Positions 22,404 through 33,751 of a stretch of 64,000 nucleotides of DNA are shown here, in pieces. The first letter of the stretch is position 1; the number at the start of each line of letters is the position of its first letter. Both the position numbers and the translations under genes were made by a program. Source of the stretch: Theobroma cacao (taxonomy: Eukaryota > Streptophyta > Magnoliopsida > Malvales > Malvaceae); contig NC_030854.1 of the NCBI RefSeq assembly GCF_000208745.1, forward strand, positions 20,219,822 to 20,283,821, given 5' to 3'. The notes beneath the pieces are model-generated. The model worked only from the letters and a program-made list of their open reading frames with translations, did not search any database and was not told where the DNA came from.

Positions 22404-25215
22404 TGTCACGACCCGGTACTCTCCTCGAGTCCATAACAACCATCGCGGTATCCTGATAGACATTCATTACCCGAAATGCTGACAAGGACACCATAAGGCT
22501 TAATATCAGTATCTCATTTTCGTTTCACAGGGGTATTTTAGTCATTTTTTCCCCAAAAAGTTTGAAACCGGCTAAAATGTAATATACAAGTACAAAACAC
22601 AGAATTCATAATCAAAAATGGGTTTTAAATTCTAAAATCTTCATTTAAAACAAAATTTCGATTATTTGGATATAACAAGAAAATAAAAGAAATATTAAGT
22701 AAAATATTCAATTTTCTTATAAAATAATATTTTTAAGACACTGCGTAAATAATTTTTATAGCGTAAACATAAAATAAATTCCTACATACAGTAGTACAGA
22801 TAACTAAAGTATGAAATTTAATTTACAATAACAAGTGGGCCCCCAAATAAACAAAAGTAAAGAGGACTGTGAACTTACAGTTTGGAGGATGCAAATCAAA
22901 TGATAGTCCTTGATGAGATGAACTATCTACAGCCTATTCTGAGCCTGAAATGGATGGAAATGGGGATGGTGAGATTATAAAATCCCAGTGAGTAAACAGA
23001 TATCATCATAAACATCTAGAGTTGAGTACATGGAGAAGATCTAGTAAATCATCGTAAACTGGGTCACAGCATTAGAACACATTTCATTCAAAATACGTAA
23101 AGAGGCTTATGAATCTCATAAAACTAGGCTTGTGCCATAAATCCATTCTCGAGGACACCTTGGCTGAGGCATCTTATCGAGATTGCCAAGGCTGTTAAAA
23201 ATTTACATTTTGCATAAATCATGTTTTTATTTTGAAAACATAGTCGTTCCTTGGTGTTGGCTGAGTTCCCTGTCACATGGTGGTTTGGTGTGAAGTGAAC
23301 CCTAAGCTTTACCCCAGGAGATACCCTACGCGCCTCTCTGTTCGAGATAAGAATATAATGAGGTTTACCGTGCCCCTCTAAAAGGCTGGTCTACAGAAAC
23401 TCTCTACTGCAGTGATTAATTAATATATAATCCACCAATTTAATAATATTTACAATAGCATGATATGGCAATTATTTTATTCACAGCCTTTCAAGGCAAA
23501 CAAATAATCTGTATTTCAATACAATTGCCAACCAGCCAATCATGCCCGATTTATCATAAGCCAATCAATTTAAACAATCAAATTGCAACAATTAACAATC
23601 TCCGTGTACTGTATTTTTCAACATCATTATTAATTTCAAAACAATTTATAAATTAATTTCATTGAAACACATTTATTCATAAAACATGAAAATTTACCTT
23701 TTTAAATCCCTTTTTCCATAGAATTCACAAAATCATTTAAAAATCACCATAGATAATTAAAATGACAGTAAGTTTACTCACAATGTCTAGAGTGTAGATT
23801 TTCGAAATACTCAGAATATTGGTCCTCGGGTGCAATTCTCTTGCCTTTATCGGAGGACTCACCACCTTGACACAGTACCAAAATCGAGAAACTTACTACA
23901 TTGGTACTAAATCGAAATTAAACTAATTTAGACTACTAATGCATGATATAGAATGCAAAATGCACTGGTAACCATTTTAATTCGGTATCGACCTAATTCG
24001 TCTTATCACTCAATTAATTGGCCAACGCGTCCAATGTAGCTCCAAATTGCTCCATTTCTTTTCCAATATCTTAATTCACAAAACACAAGTCAAATAACCT
24101 AAAATTTGGCAAAACTATCTTCACTTTTCTTCTTGAAATTTTTGGTTAATAATGGTGCATTAACACCGTGATTTTTCCTACCACTTTTCCAGACCATAAT
24201 TCATCAGTTTCTAACCAATTCAATACAAGGTAGGTTCTACCATTGATGAGTGATGGGGAAAATGAATTCTTTTCATGTTGTTCTGTTTCCAGACATGGTA
24301 AACTAGCTAAAAACTCTAACATAACTTAAAATCAAATCAATCCAACATCATTGTCTCTCCATACCCATTAGGCCAGCCATGAATTCACCATGAAAGCATA
24401 CAATCCAACCATGGAAATTAAGGAGAAATGCATGGGTAAGGTAAATCACTAGCAAAATCAAAGAAATTTTGCCTTTGCTTGATCAAATCGTTGAATTCCA
24501 ACACTTTCTCTTTGATTTTCCCCACCTAGGGTTTGTTCTTCCTTGGTTTATCTTCTCTTCTGGTTTGGCTGACCACTATGGGAGAAATGGGCTGGTTTTT
24601 ATGCCTTTTTATAAAGAAACAATAAAATAATAAAAGCATGACACATGGCATTTCCTTATTGGTTCAAATTTTAAATATTTGACTTTTAATTCTTTAATTC
24701 TCCACCACACATTTCTCATGTTTATCCATTTTCATGATGAATAAAATCCCTTGGTCTTGACAAGTGTCGAGGGTGAAAATTTATCGATTTGCCCTCGGGG
24801 CGGGAAAATTACCGTTTTTGCCCCTATACTCCAAAAATACCAAGATTACAATTTTTCACTTCTCAACCTCAAATCATACTCCAATAAGTCAAATATAATC
24901 AAAATCTTTAAAAAAAATTCCCTTTTTGTCCTCGAGTGGCAAAATTACCATTTTGCCCCTAGATAGTTAAATTTTTGATTTGACTCCCAATTGATTCTCG
25001 AACTCCGAATCACCATATTAAATCATTCCTAGACTGTAAAATTTTCAATTTCACCCTAAAATCTCTATTCGATCTAGTTCGAGGCTTAAATAAACTTTGT
25101 TGTACCTCTAGGTACAATACCGACTTTTGTAAGTTTTTCGAGACTCTCTTAGCATGCAAACATGTTGTCCATCACAGTATGTTATGACAAGTATTTCATA
25201 AGGTCGGGCTTTACA
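22404..25215 (-). mobile_element. Chromovirus LTR (C family), left copy
   Basis: It runs from TGTCACGACCCGGTACTC on the left to ...GTCGGGCTTTACA on the right (2812 bp), so in sense it starts TGTAAAGCCCGACC and ends GGGTCGTGACA. It parallels 30200-32994 throughout but with visible divergence and indels: it has about 50 bases near 23665-23710 that the right copy lacks, and lacks about 30 bases present there near 31975. It is bordered on both sides by internal sequence: pol and polypurine tract on the right, primer site and gag on the left. Confidence 0.92.
24604..24616 (-). promoter_or_regulatory. TATA box of C LTR (left copy)
   Basis: On the minus strand CTTTATAAAAAGG is followed by CATAAAAACCAGCCCATTTC. 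The right LTR has the same block at 32383-32394, and the D LTRs have TTATAAATTAGC in the corresponding place. Confidence 0.55.
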
Positions 25216-25231
25216 GCATTATCCCACTTAA
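25216..25231 (-). other. Polypurine tract of chromovirus
   Basis: On the minus strand TAAGTGGGATAATGC lies directly before the LTR start TGTAAAGCC, just after the pol stop. It is a weakened polypurine tract in the expected place. Confidence 0.55.
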
Positions 25232-25254
25232 AATAAAATTTTGACCTCAAAATT

Positions 25255-25428
25255 TTACTTACCGAATTCCAAGAATAGATGTGGATATTAGTTTCTCATA
25301 TGGTCCTCGACTTCCCATGTCATCTCCTCCATTCGAGCATTCTTCCACAGCACTTTAACCATTGGAATGCTCTTGTTCCTCAACACTCGATCCTTTCGAT
25401 CTAGAATGCGTACAGGTTGCACTTCGAA
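25255..25428 (-). pseudogene. pol: Chromodomain at pol C-terminus
   Basis: After a stop following ELHEDL the frame continues FEVQPVRILDRKDRVLRNKS, then IPMVKVLWKNARMEEMTWEV and EDHMRN, a second stop, and YPHLFLEFGK. The V-W...E-TWE pattern is the chromodomain that plant chromoviruses carry behind integrase and that in related elements steers integration to heterochromatin. Its presence places this element in the Tekay/Del-like chromoviruses. Two in-frame stops disable it. Confidence 0.85.
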
Positions 25429-26640
25429 CTACAAATCTTCATGCAACTCAATCGGTGGTGTCTCTAGAATATGAGAGGGATTGGGAACATACTTTTTCAA
25501 CATCGAGATGTGGAAGACATTATGAATCCGATCTAGCTCCAAGGGTAATTCAAGTCTGTAAGCCACTGGCCCAATCCTTTCAATGATACGAAAGGGTCCA
25601 ATGTATCTCGAGTTGAGCTTTCCCCGCTTCGGGAGTCGAATCACACCTTTCCAAGGAGAAACCTTAGGAAAAACTTTATTGTCGACTTCAAACTCTAAAT
25701 CTTTCCTTCGTTTATCAGAATAACTCTTCTGCCTATCTTGAGCTGTCTTTAATTGCTCTCTGATAACCTTGATTTTGTCATTTGTTAGATCAATCAATTC
25801 CACATTAAACAATTTCCTCTCACCCACTTCATCCCAACAAAGCGAAGTTCGGCACTTTCTTCCATACAGAGCCTCATATGGTGCAATCCCAATACTAAAC
25901 TGAAAACTGTTATTATACGCGAACTCCACTAACGACAAATGTCTGTCCCAACTCCCAATAAAGTCAATGACACAAGCTCGTAACATATCATCCAAAGTCT
26001 AAATAGTTCTCTCAGATTGACCATCTATCTGCGAATGAAAAGTAGTGCTAAATCTCAAATTAGTTTCGAGAGCTTCCTGGAATTTCAGCCAAAATCTAGA
26101 AGTAAATCGAGAGTCTCGATCTGACACAATAGAAATTGAAACTCCATGTAATCTCACAATCTCATTTATATAAAGTTTCGCCAATTTCTCAATAGAATAC
26201 GTGTTATGGATAGCCAAGAAATGTGCGGACTTAGTCAATCTATCCATAATCACCCAAATAACATCCTTCCCACTCTGTGTCCGCGGTAAACCTTATACAA
26301 AGTCCATAGTCACGTGTTCCCACTTCCATTCTGAAATCGATAAAGGTTGAAGAGTACTTGATAGTTTTTGATGCTCCGCCTTGATCTGTTGGCATGTGAG
26401 ACATTTCGCTACAAACTCAGCTATGTCTCGTTTCATACTCGGCCACTAATAACTTTTCTTGATAGTCCAAAACATCTTGGTGCTTCCGAGATGTAAAACG
26501 TAGGAGGAAGAATGAGCTTTTTCTAAAATCACTTGTCTCAACTGGTTATCCTTAGGGATACAAACTCGGTCTATAAGCATCAAAGTACCATCATCACTGA
26601 GTCTAAACTCACTAGTTTCTCCATCGTGCAGCTTTTAAAC
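25429..26640 (-). pseudogene. pol: Chromovirus integrase, with stops
   Basis: Integrase joins element cDNA to host DNA. In order on the minus strand: the N-terminal zinc-binding HHCC (AHSSSYVLH and AKCLTCQ, about 26390-26520); the catalytic core with MDRLTKSAHFLA (first Asp, about 26250), IVSDRDSRFTSRFW (second Asp, about 26120) and DGQSERT (Glu, about 26005); then LRACVIDF, EFAYNNSFQFSIG and YEALYGRKCRT; and the C-terminal GPFRIIERIGPVAYRLELP block with HNVFHISMLKKYVP. Stops at the S-Y-stop-W-P site, in MDFV-stop-GLPRTQ and at SERTI-stop-TLDDM break the frame. The catalytic residues remain, but no full-length enzyme can be made. Confidence 0.92.
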
Positions 26641-26799
26641 TTCCTACTTCAACACATCATCGGATTTCTGTAATTCTCTGATTTGATCCAACAATGAAGG
26701 TCTCACAACGAAACTAGCAAGTAGGGTTCCGTCCTTACCATTATTCAACTGGATCCCTATAGATTTCATCTCAAGTAACATTGGAAAATAAAAACTCTA

Positions 26800-27312
26800 A
26801 AGTGTTGCTAACGACGATGAGGATTTACGACTTAAGACATTCGCTACAACATTTGCCTTTCCAAGGTGATAATCAATCACTAAGTCATAATCCATGATCA
26901 ACTATAACCACCGTCTTTGTTTCAAGTTAACCTCTTTCTGGGTGAGCAAATATTTCAAACTCTTATGATCAGTAAAAATCTGACAACGCTCACCATATAA
27001 ATAATGTCTCCAAATCTTCAATGCGAAGACTAATGCTGCTAACTCCAAGTCATGAGTAGGGTAATTCATCTCATGCTTCTTCATCTGTCGAGAAGCATAA
27101 GCTATTACTTTCTCATCCTGCATTAATACACACCCTAATTCCAACTTAGATGCATCACTGTACACCACAAATTTTTTTCCATTAACAGGAAGTGTTAAAA
27201 CGGGAGCGGAGGTTAACCGGTTCTGTAGCTCCTGAAATCGACTCTCACAAACATCATCCCACTCAAACTTAACTCCTTTACGTGTCAGATGAGTCAAAGG
27301 AGTCGCTATCAA
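26800..27312 (-). pseudogene. pol: Chromovirus RNase H domain
   Basis: This domain degrades the RNA of the RNA-DNA hybrid during reverse transcription. The minus strand shows [20 protein letters not shown], then [17 protein letters not shown] (first Asp), [20 protein letters not shown] (Glu) and [13 protein letters not shown] (Asp), all retained. A stop after RRWL is followed by the remaining DYHLGKANVVANVLSRKS (about 26820-26900), where the terminal acidic motif usually reads VADALSR, so that last Asp is lost here. It joins RT upstream through a stop at about 27319. Confidence 0.9.
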
Positions 27313-27321
27313 TGAAAATCC

Positions 27322-27990
27322 CTAAACAAATCTCTGATAATAACCGGCTAAGCCAAGAAAACTGCAAATCTCAATTACTGTCCTTGGTTGCTCCCATTGT
27401 AAGATTGCCTCAATCTTCTTGGGATCGACATAAATTCCAGCTTCGGACACCACATGTCCCAAGAAAAACACTACCTTTAACCAGAACTCACATTTAGAGA
27501 ACTTGGCATAGAGTTGTCTCTTGCGTAAAGTTTGCAACATAATGCACAAATGGGCAGCATGCTCATCATCATTCTTTGAATAAACTAGGATGTCATCTAT
27601 GAATACTATCATGAACTTATCCAAATATGGATAGAACACCCTGTTCATAAAATCCATAAAAACTGTTGGGGCATTAGTCAAACTAAATGACATCACCAGA
27701 AACTCATAATGCCCATAATGCATCTTGAAAGCAGTCTTGGGTACATCTTGCTCCTTAATCTTCAACTGATAATACCTAAACCTCAAATAAATCTTAGAGA
27801 ACACCATAGCACCTCGTAACTGATCAAAATCAATCCGAGGTAAAGGATATTTATTCTTGATGGCCACTTGATTCAGTTGACGATAATCAATACATAACCG
27901 AAGAGTGCCATCCTTTTTCTTTACAAATAGGACTGGTGCTCCCTAAGGAGAAATGCAAGGGCGAATGAAATCCATATCCACCAAATCTTA
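27322..27990 (-). pseudogene. pol: Chromovirus reverse transcriptase, with stops
   Basis: This is the polymerase that copies element RNA to DNA. The minus strand reads PCISP, a stop, [74 protein letters not shown], then [10 protein letters not shown] with the catalytic Asp pair (about 27577-27612), and later [12 protein letters not shown] before a stop. The first catalytic Asp is in LCIDYRQ (about 27895). The stop in CISP-stop-GAP stands where chromoviruses have Trp. The domain is otherwise nearly full length. Confidence 0.93.
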
Positions 27991-28452
27991 CAGTTGAACT
28001 TTTAGTTTCTTTAACTCTACCGGAGCCATTCGATATGGAGGGATAGAAATAGGTGCGATACCCGAAAGTAAATCAATAAGGAACTCAAGCTCTCGATCAG
28101 GAGGTAGTCCCGGTAACTCATCAAGAAATACATCAGGAAACTCACTTACTATTGGGACATCCTCTAACTTAGGTTGCCTCTTTGAAGTATCGATCACGTG
28201 AGCCAAATAAGTCGGATACCCTTTCTGCACTAGTTTCAAGGCTTTGATGGCCGAGATTACACAAGACTGTAATACTCGACGTTTCCCTGCAAATATAATC
28301 TCTGCTCCTTCTAAATTTCGAAGAACAATTTCTTTCTTAAAACAATCCACATTCGCCCTATGTGCAGTTAACCAGTCCATACCCAATATCAAATAAAAAT
28401 CTTGGATCTCTAGAGGAATCAAGTTAGCCTTAAATTCTTCCTCACCAACCAA
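27988..28452 (-). pseudogene. pol: Protease-RT connecting region
   Basis: An open 154-codon frame on the minus strand reads VGEEEFKANLIPLEIQDFYL, ILGMDWLTAHRANVDCFKKE, and LPGLPPDRELEFLIDLLSG...PPYRMAPVELKKLKVQL before a TAA. The LGMDWL and LPPDRE..F.I phrases are constant features at the back of the protease domain and at the RT entry of gypsy polyproteins. The frame is in line with the protease above (one stop between) and RT below. Confidence 0.9.
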
Positions 28453-28521
28453 TACTCCATAATCTCTGCAACAACTATTTCTAACTAACTTCTCTCCTAA
28501 AGGGGTGTGAACTACAATTTC

Positions 28522-28812
28522 TTACTCTAATGGTGATAGGTTTCTATCAGCAATTGATGCAAATGCCGTACTCACATAAGACCTATCTAAGCAAGAATCT
28601 ATTAAAACATAAGCATCTTTATCAAATAAAGACATAGTACGTGTCACTGCTCCAAGTCGAACCCGTGCCTCATCTTTTGTCACAGCGAAAACTCTTGTCG
28701 ACGTACGAGTCTGTGATCTCAAAGGTGGATATGCCGAGGTATTACCCTCTACATCAGACTGTATAGCCACTCCTTGCCTTGGTGGTAACCCAGAAGAATT
28801 TCTCTTCTGCAT
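28522..28812 (-). pseudogene. pol: Chromovirus aspartic protease, active site altered
   Basis: The protease would cleave the Gag-Pol polyprotein. The minus strand contains RVFAVTKDEARV, TRTMSLFDKDAYVLIDSCLD and RSYVSTAFASIADRNL before a stop. The active-site triplet is normally Asp-Ser/Thr-Gly; here it reads DSC, so the Gly is replaced by Cys. This would disable the enzyme even without the stops. Confidence 0.88.
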
Positions 28813-28856
28813 ATCAGTGCGAGTTAGTGGAGATGATGCAGCTACAGTGGCTTGTC

Positions 28857-29034
28857 CTAACTATGGGCAATTACTCCTAATATGACTTGGCTGACCACAA
28901 TGAAAACATCGTGCAAACCCCCTAGATAGCCCAACAAGATAATTCTCACACCTCCTGCATCTATCAAAACCTCCAAAACTCTTCCTAAAAGTAGCCATCT
29001 CAAATCTGTTGAATTTTGGAGGCTTACGTTGTGT
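28857..29034 (-). pseudogene. gag: Gag nucleocapsid zinc knuckle
   Basis: In frame with gag but bounded by TAG at both ends, the minus strand reads KPPKFNRFEMATFRKSFGGF, a CRRC pair, and the zinc knuckle CFHCGQPSHIRSNC at 28867-28908. All three Cys and the His are present, with Ser in place of the common Gly before His. This nucleocapsid motif binds the element RNA. Both bounding TAGs stand where CAG (Gln) is usual in relatives. Confidence 0.88.
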
Positions 29035-30018
29035 CTATGCAAATGGGGATCGAGAAGATGCTACGGAAGCAAAAGTAGTACTCCCTGAAGCAGATGAGTC
29101 TTTGCCTCTTTTTACTGGCTGACTAGAAGATATACCAGGATTCTTCCTTTTTGCAAACTCGATCTGAATCCTCTTATTCTCAATCACGAGCTTCTCAGCC
29201 CGTAAAGCCATCTGTACGACCTCCTTATGTGGCTCTCTACCAGTCACAGTCATCCGCTCCCTGATCTCATTACGGAGCCCTTCTTTGAAATAACTAGCCT
29301 TAACTTGCTCCGATTTCACCAGATCCCGCACATATAACATTAACTCGTTAAAACAAGTTTCGTACTCCTCTACAGTTAGATTTCCTTGTTTCAAGCTAAA
29401 AAATTCTCTTTTGTTTTCTTTCTGATCAAAATAAGTGAAATACTGACCATCAAATTCTTTAAGAAAGTCATACCATGTTTGAGGAGTAGTGGAACGAGAC
29501 TTTACCAAATTCTACCAGGTACGAGCCCTCTCTTTTAGTAATCTCGTAGCCACCATTAGCTTTATATCGTCATCTAATCTCGTGTCAGAGAAAGTCTCTG
29601 AAACCTGGTTAATCCAGTCATTTGCCACTGTGGCATCTAACTCACCTGTGAAAGACATGCAACCAAGTTGCCTAACCTCCTTCAACTTCTTAGATATAGA
29701 TACATCTTGTACTAGGAGAACTGAAGGAGTAGCTTGAGGTACTATAGGTGGAGCTTGACTAGTTTGAGCTTGACCAGTCATTGCGGTAAAGAAAGCTGCC
29801 AATGCTTGTGCTGCCTCATGAGGCTTGGCAGGAATACCAGCGGGTAGCGAAAAAGATGGAGGAAGTGGAGGACTATCAACCTGCTCAGCAACAGGTGCTG
29901 CCCGAATGGTGGATGTAGTCGATTCCTCTTCTACAGCATCTAGCTGGTGACGTTGGGAATGACCTCTTCCCCTCCCAGCTGATCTAGTGAGAGGTGGATG
30001 TTCGCGTTGGGGAGGCAT
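29035..30018 (-). pseudogene. gag: Chromovirus gag (capsid), one internal stop
   Basis: The ATG at 30018 starts MPPQREHPPLTRSAGRGRGH, the basic N-terminus typical of Tekay-like Gag. A Pro/Ala-rich segment follows, then the capsid core: VRQLGCMSFTGELDATVAND and WINQVSETF, LMVATRLLKERARTW, a TAG at 29509-29511, then TWYDFLKEFDGQYFTYF, FFSLKQGNLTVEEYETCFNE, and the tail RKNPGISSSQPVKRGKDSS. Apart from the single stop the capsid is complete. The leader with the primer site lies at 30019-30199. Gag and pol are in one frame, as in single-polyprotein chromoviruses. Confidence 0.93.
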
Positions 30019-30180
30019 TATAATCTATGAGAGAAAACGAGCAAGTTTACGCAACCTTAGGCTCTATATGCAGATACATGAATTCTATTCGACCTAACCT
30101 AACTTAACTCAGGGCCACACTAATACTGTAAATTTTTAAAATAACTTGAAAACCAAAAACTCTTATCTTTAAAACCAAAA

Positions 30181-30192
30181 GCTCTGATACCA
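30181..30192 (-). other. tRNA-Met primer-binding site (right C LTR)
   Basis: On the minus strand an exact TGGTATCAGAGC lies 7 bases downstream of the LTR end, followed by a leader to the gag ATG at 30018. Confidence 0.92.
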
Positions 30193-30199
30193 ATCGAAT

Positions 30200-32994
30200 T
30201 GTTACAGCCCGATACTCTCCTCGAGTCCATGACAACTGTTGCGGTATCCCGATAGATATTCGTTACCTAGAATACCGACCAGGACCTCTCAAGGCTTAAT
30301 TTTAGTATCTCATCTCCGTCTCATAGGAGTATTTTAGTCATTTTTCTCCCAAAAAGTTTGAAACCAGCTAAAATGTAATATACAAGTACAAAACACATAA
30401 TTCATAATCAAAAATGAGTTTTAAATTCTAAAATCTTCATTTAAAACGAAATTTTGATTATTTGGATAGAACAAGAAAATAAAAGAAATATTAAGTAAAA
30501 TATTCTATTTTCTTACAAAACAATATTTTTAAGACACTGCGTAAATAATTTTTATAGCGTAAACGCAAAATAAATTCCTACATACAGTAGTACAGATAAC
30601 TAGAGTATGAAATTTAATTTACAATAACAAGTGGGCCCTGAATAAACAAAAGTAAAGACGACTGTAAACCTACAGTTTGAAGGATGCAAATCCAATGAAT
30701 GTCCTCGATGAGATTAGCTATCTACAGCCTATTTTGAGCCTGAAATGGATGGAAAGGGGGATGGTGAGATTATCAAATCTCAGTGAGTAAACAGACATCA
30801 TCATAAACATCTCGAGTTGAGTATATGGAGACGATCAAGTAAATCATCGTAAGCTGGGTCACAGCATTAGAACACATTTCATTCAAAATACATAGAGAGG
30901 CTTATGAATCTCATAAAACTAGGCTTGTGTCATAAATCCATTCTCGGAGACACCTTCGCTGAGGCATCCTACCGAGACCGTCAAGGCTGTTAAAAATTCA
31001 CATTTCGCATAAATCATGTTTTTATTTTGAAAACATAGTCGTTCTTTGGCGTTGGCTGAGTTTCCCCTCACATGGTGGTTTGGCGTGAAGTGAACCCTAA
31101 GCTTTACCCCAGCAGATACCCTACGCGCCTCTCTGTTTGAGGTAAGAATATAATGGGGTTTACCGTGCCCCTCCAAAAGGCTGGTCCACATAAACCCCCT
31201 ACTGTAGTGATTAATTAATATATAATCCACCAATTTAATAAAATTTGGAATAGCATGACATGGTAATCATTTTATTCACAACCTTTCAAGGCAAACAAAT
31301 AATTCGTATTTCAATACAATTGCCAACCAGCCAATCATGCCCAATTTATCATAAGCCAATCAATTTAAACAATCAAATTGCAATAATTAACAATCTCCGT
31401 GTAATCTATTTTTCAACATCATTATTAATTTCAAAACAATTTATAAATTAATTTCATTGAAACACATAGAATTCACGAAATCATTTAAAAATCAGCCTAG
31501 ATAATTAAAATGACAGTAAGTTTACTCACAATGTCTAAAGTGCAGATTTTTGAAGTACTCAGACTACTAGTCTTTGGGTGCAATTTCCTTGCCTTTATCG
31601 GAGGACTTACCACCTTGACACAATACCAAAATTGAGAAACTTACTACAATGGTACTAAATCAAAATTAAACTAATTTAGACTACTAATACATGATATAGA
31701 ATGCAAAATGCATTGGTAACCATTTAAATTCGGTATTGGCCTAATTTGTCTTATCACCCGATTAATTGGCCAACGTGTCCAATTTAGCTCCAAATTGCTC
31801 CATTTCTTTCCCAATATCTTAATTCACCAAACACAAGTCAAATAACCTAAAATTTGGCAAAACTATCTTCAGTTTTTTTCTTGAAATTTTTGGTCAATAA
31901 TGGTGCATTAACACTGTGATTTTTTCTACTATTTTTCTGCACCATAATTCATCATTTTCTAACCAATTCTCTTAAAATAAAATCAAATTCAGCCTCACTC
32001 AATACAAGGTAGGTTCGACCATTGATGGGTGATGGGGAAAATGAATTCTTTTCATATTGTTTTGTTTCAAGACATGGTAAACTAACTAAAAACACTAACA
32101 TAAATTAAAAATCATATCAATCCAACATCATTCTCTCTCCATACCCATTCGGCCAGCCATGAATTCACCATGAAAACATACAATCCAACCATGGAAATTA
32201 AGGAGAAATGCATGGGTAAGGTAGATCACTAGCAAAATCAAAGAAATTTTACCTTTGCATGATCAAATCCCTGAATTCCAACACTTTCTCTTTGATTTTC
32301 CCCACCTAGGGTTTGTTCTTCCTTGGTTTCTCTTCTCTTCTAGTTTGGCCAACAACTATGGAGAAATGGGCTGCTTTTTATGCCTTTTATAAAGAAACAA
32401 TAAAATAATAAAAGCATGACACACGGCATTTCCTTATTGGTTCAAATTTTAAATATTTGACTTTTAATTCTTTAATTCTTCACCACACATTTCTCATGTT
32501 TATCCATTTTCATGATGAATAAAATCCCTTGGTCTTGACAAGTGTCGGGGGTGAAAATTTACCGATTTACCCCCGGGGCAATAAAATTATCGTTTTTACC
32601 CCTATACTCTAAAAATACCAATATTATAATTTTTCACTTCTCAACCACAAATCATACTCGAATAAGTCAAATATGATCAAAATCTTTCAAAAAAAATCCC
32701 ATCTTGTCCTCGAGTGACAAAATTACCATTTTACCCCTAGATAGTGAAATTTTCAGTTTGACTCCAAATTGATCCTTGAACTTCGAATCACCATATTAAA
32801 TCATTCCTGGACTATAAAATTTTCAATTTCACCCTAAAATCTCTATTCGATCTAGTTCGAGGCTTAAATCAACTTTGTTGTACCTCTAAGTATAATACCG
32901 ACTTTTGTAAATTTTTTCGGACTCTCTTAGCATGCAAACATGCAATCCATCACATGTATGTCATGACAAGTATTTTGTAAGGTCGAGCTTTACA
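30200..32994 (-). mobile_element. Chromovirus 5' LTR (C family), right copy
   Basis: It runs from TGTTACAGCCCGATACTC to ...GGTCGAGCTTTACA (2795 bp) and parallels 22404-25215. It is the 5' LTR of the gag-pol body at 25216-30199. The first 200 bases differ clearly from the left copy (for example TGTCACGACCCGG against TGTTACAGCCCGA), so the two LTRs either are old or come from different elements. The right flank is a family A LTR cut short, implying insertion or recombination there. Confidence 0.92.
32383..32394 (-). promoter_or_regulatory. TATA box of C LTR (right copy)
   Basis: On the minus strand CTTTATAAAAGG, at the same place in the LTR as 24604-24616. Confidence 0.55.
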
Positions 32995-33751
32995 ATACGT
33001 ATATGCAATAGAAAGATTATGGTTATAATATGTGATTATATGGCATGATAAATCTTGAAAATTTCCCATTTACATGTGAATTGATTTTATTGTAACAAGA
33101 ACATTCTGTTTATACTGCCTTACTTGGATGATTGCTGGAAATTTCCTCCCTTTTCGATTTCCTGCAAAATATGGTTCCTTCATTATGAAAGGATTTAATA
33201 ACTCGGGGTTGATGGAAGGATTTTAATAAGAACTTGAACTAGGTTGCACTGTTTTTAAACTTAAGTGCATTATGATTTCTAAATCATTCCTTGTAATTGC
33301 TTGTTCTCTTCCTATGTTCACTTACTGAGTTTATACTCACGTTTTCAACTTCATGTTTTCAAATTCAGGGGTGGTTGAGATGTAGATTGAGGTGTCCGCA
33401 TACTCCCATCTTTTGGGCAGGTACTTGGACATTCAGTAGTCATATCTCCCATCTAGAGTCACTTCGCTAACGGTCAAGTTCTAATTATGTGTATATGACT
33501 ATTTGTGGTGAAATGCTAAGATTCACTTGTCAAATTATATGTATGTATATAATGGTTGATGATGCCATTATGAATACATGACTGGGTTTTATGAGTTGTT
33601 TCCAAAGGAATTGTAATTGAGCATTATGAATTTCGGATTCTAAAGGAATATGGATTAATGTATAAGATCATGTAAGTAGGCTTGCTTGGGCTTCGTGGGC
33701 TGAGCCCATTGGTCCCTTGCACCGGTCATGGCCCAGAAATTGGGCCGTGAC
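32995..33751 (+). mobile_element. Family A LTR, 3' part
   Basis: The block matches the last 0.6 kb of the A solo LTR at 42879-45240: GTTCACTTACTGAGTTTATACTC, TTTTCAACTTCATGTTTTC, a TAGGCTTGCTTGGGCTT-like phrase, and the terminus GGGCCGTGACA. It sits inside a reverse B LTR, which resumes at 33752. The 5' part is missing where the chromovirus LTR ends. The first 180 bases match poorly. Confidence 0.75.

Noticed and set aside
25255..30018. Endogenous pararetrovirus
   Set aside because: Domain order gag-PR-RT-RNase H-integrase-chromodomain, with flanking LTRs and an integrase, identifies a chromovirus retrotransposon; pararetroviruses lack integrase and LTRs.
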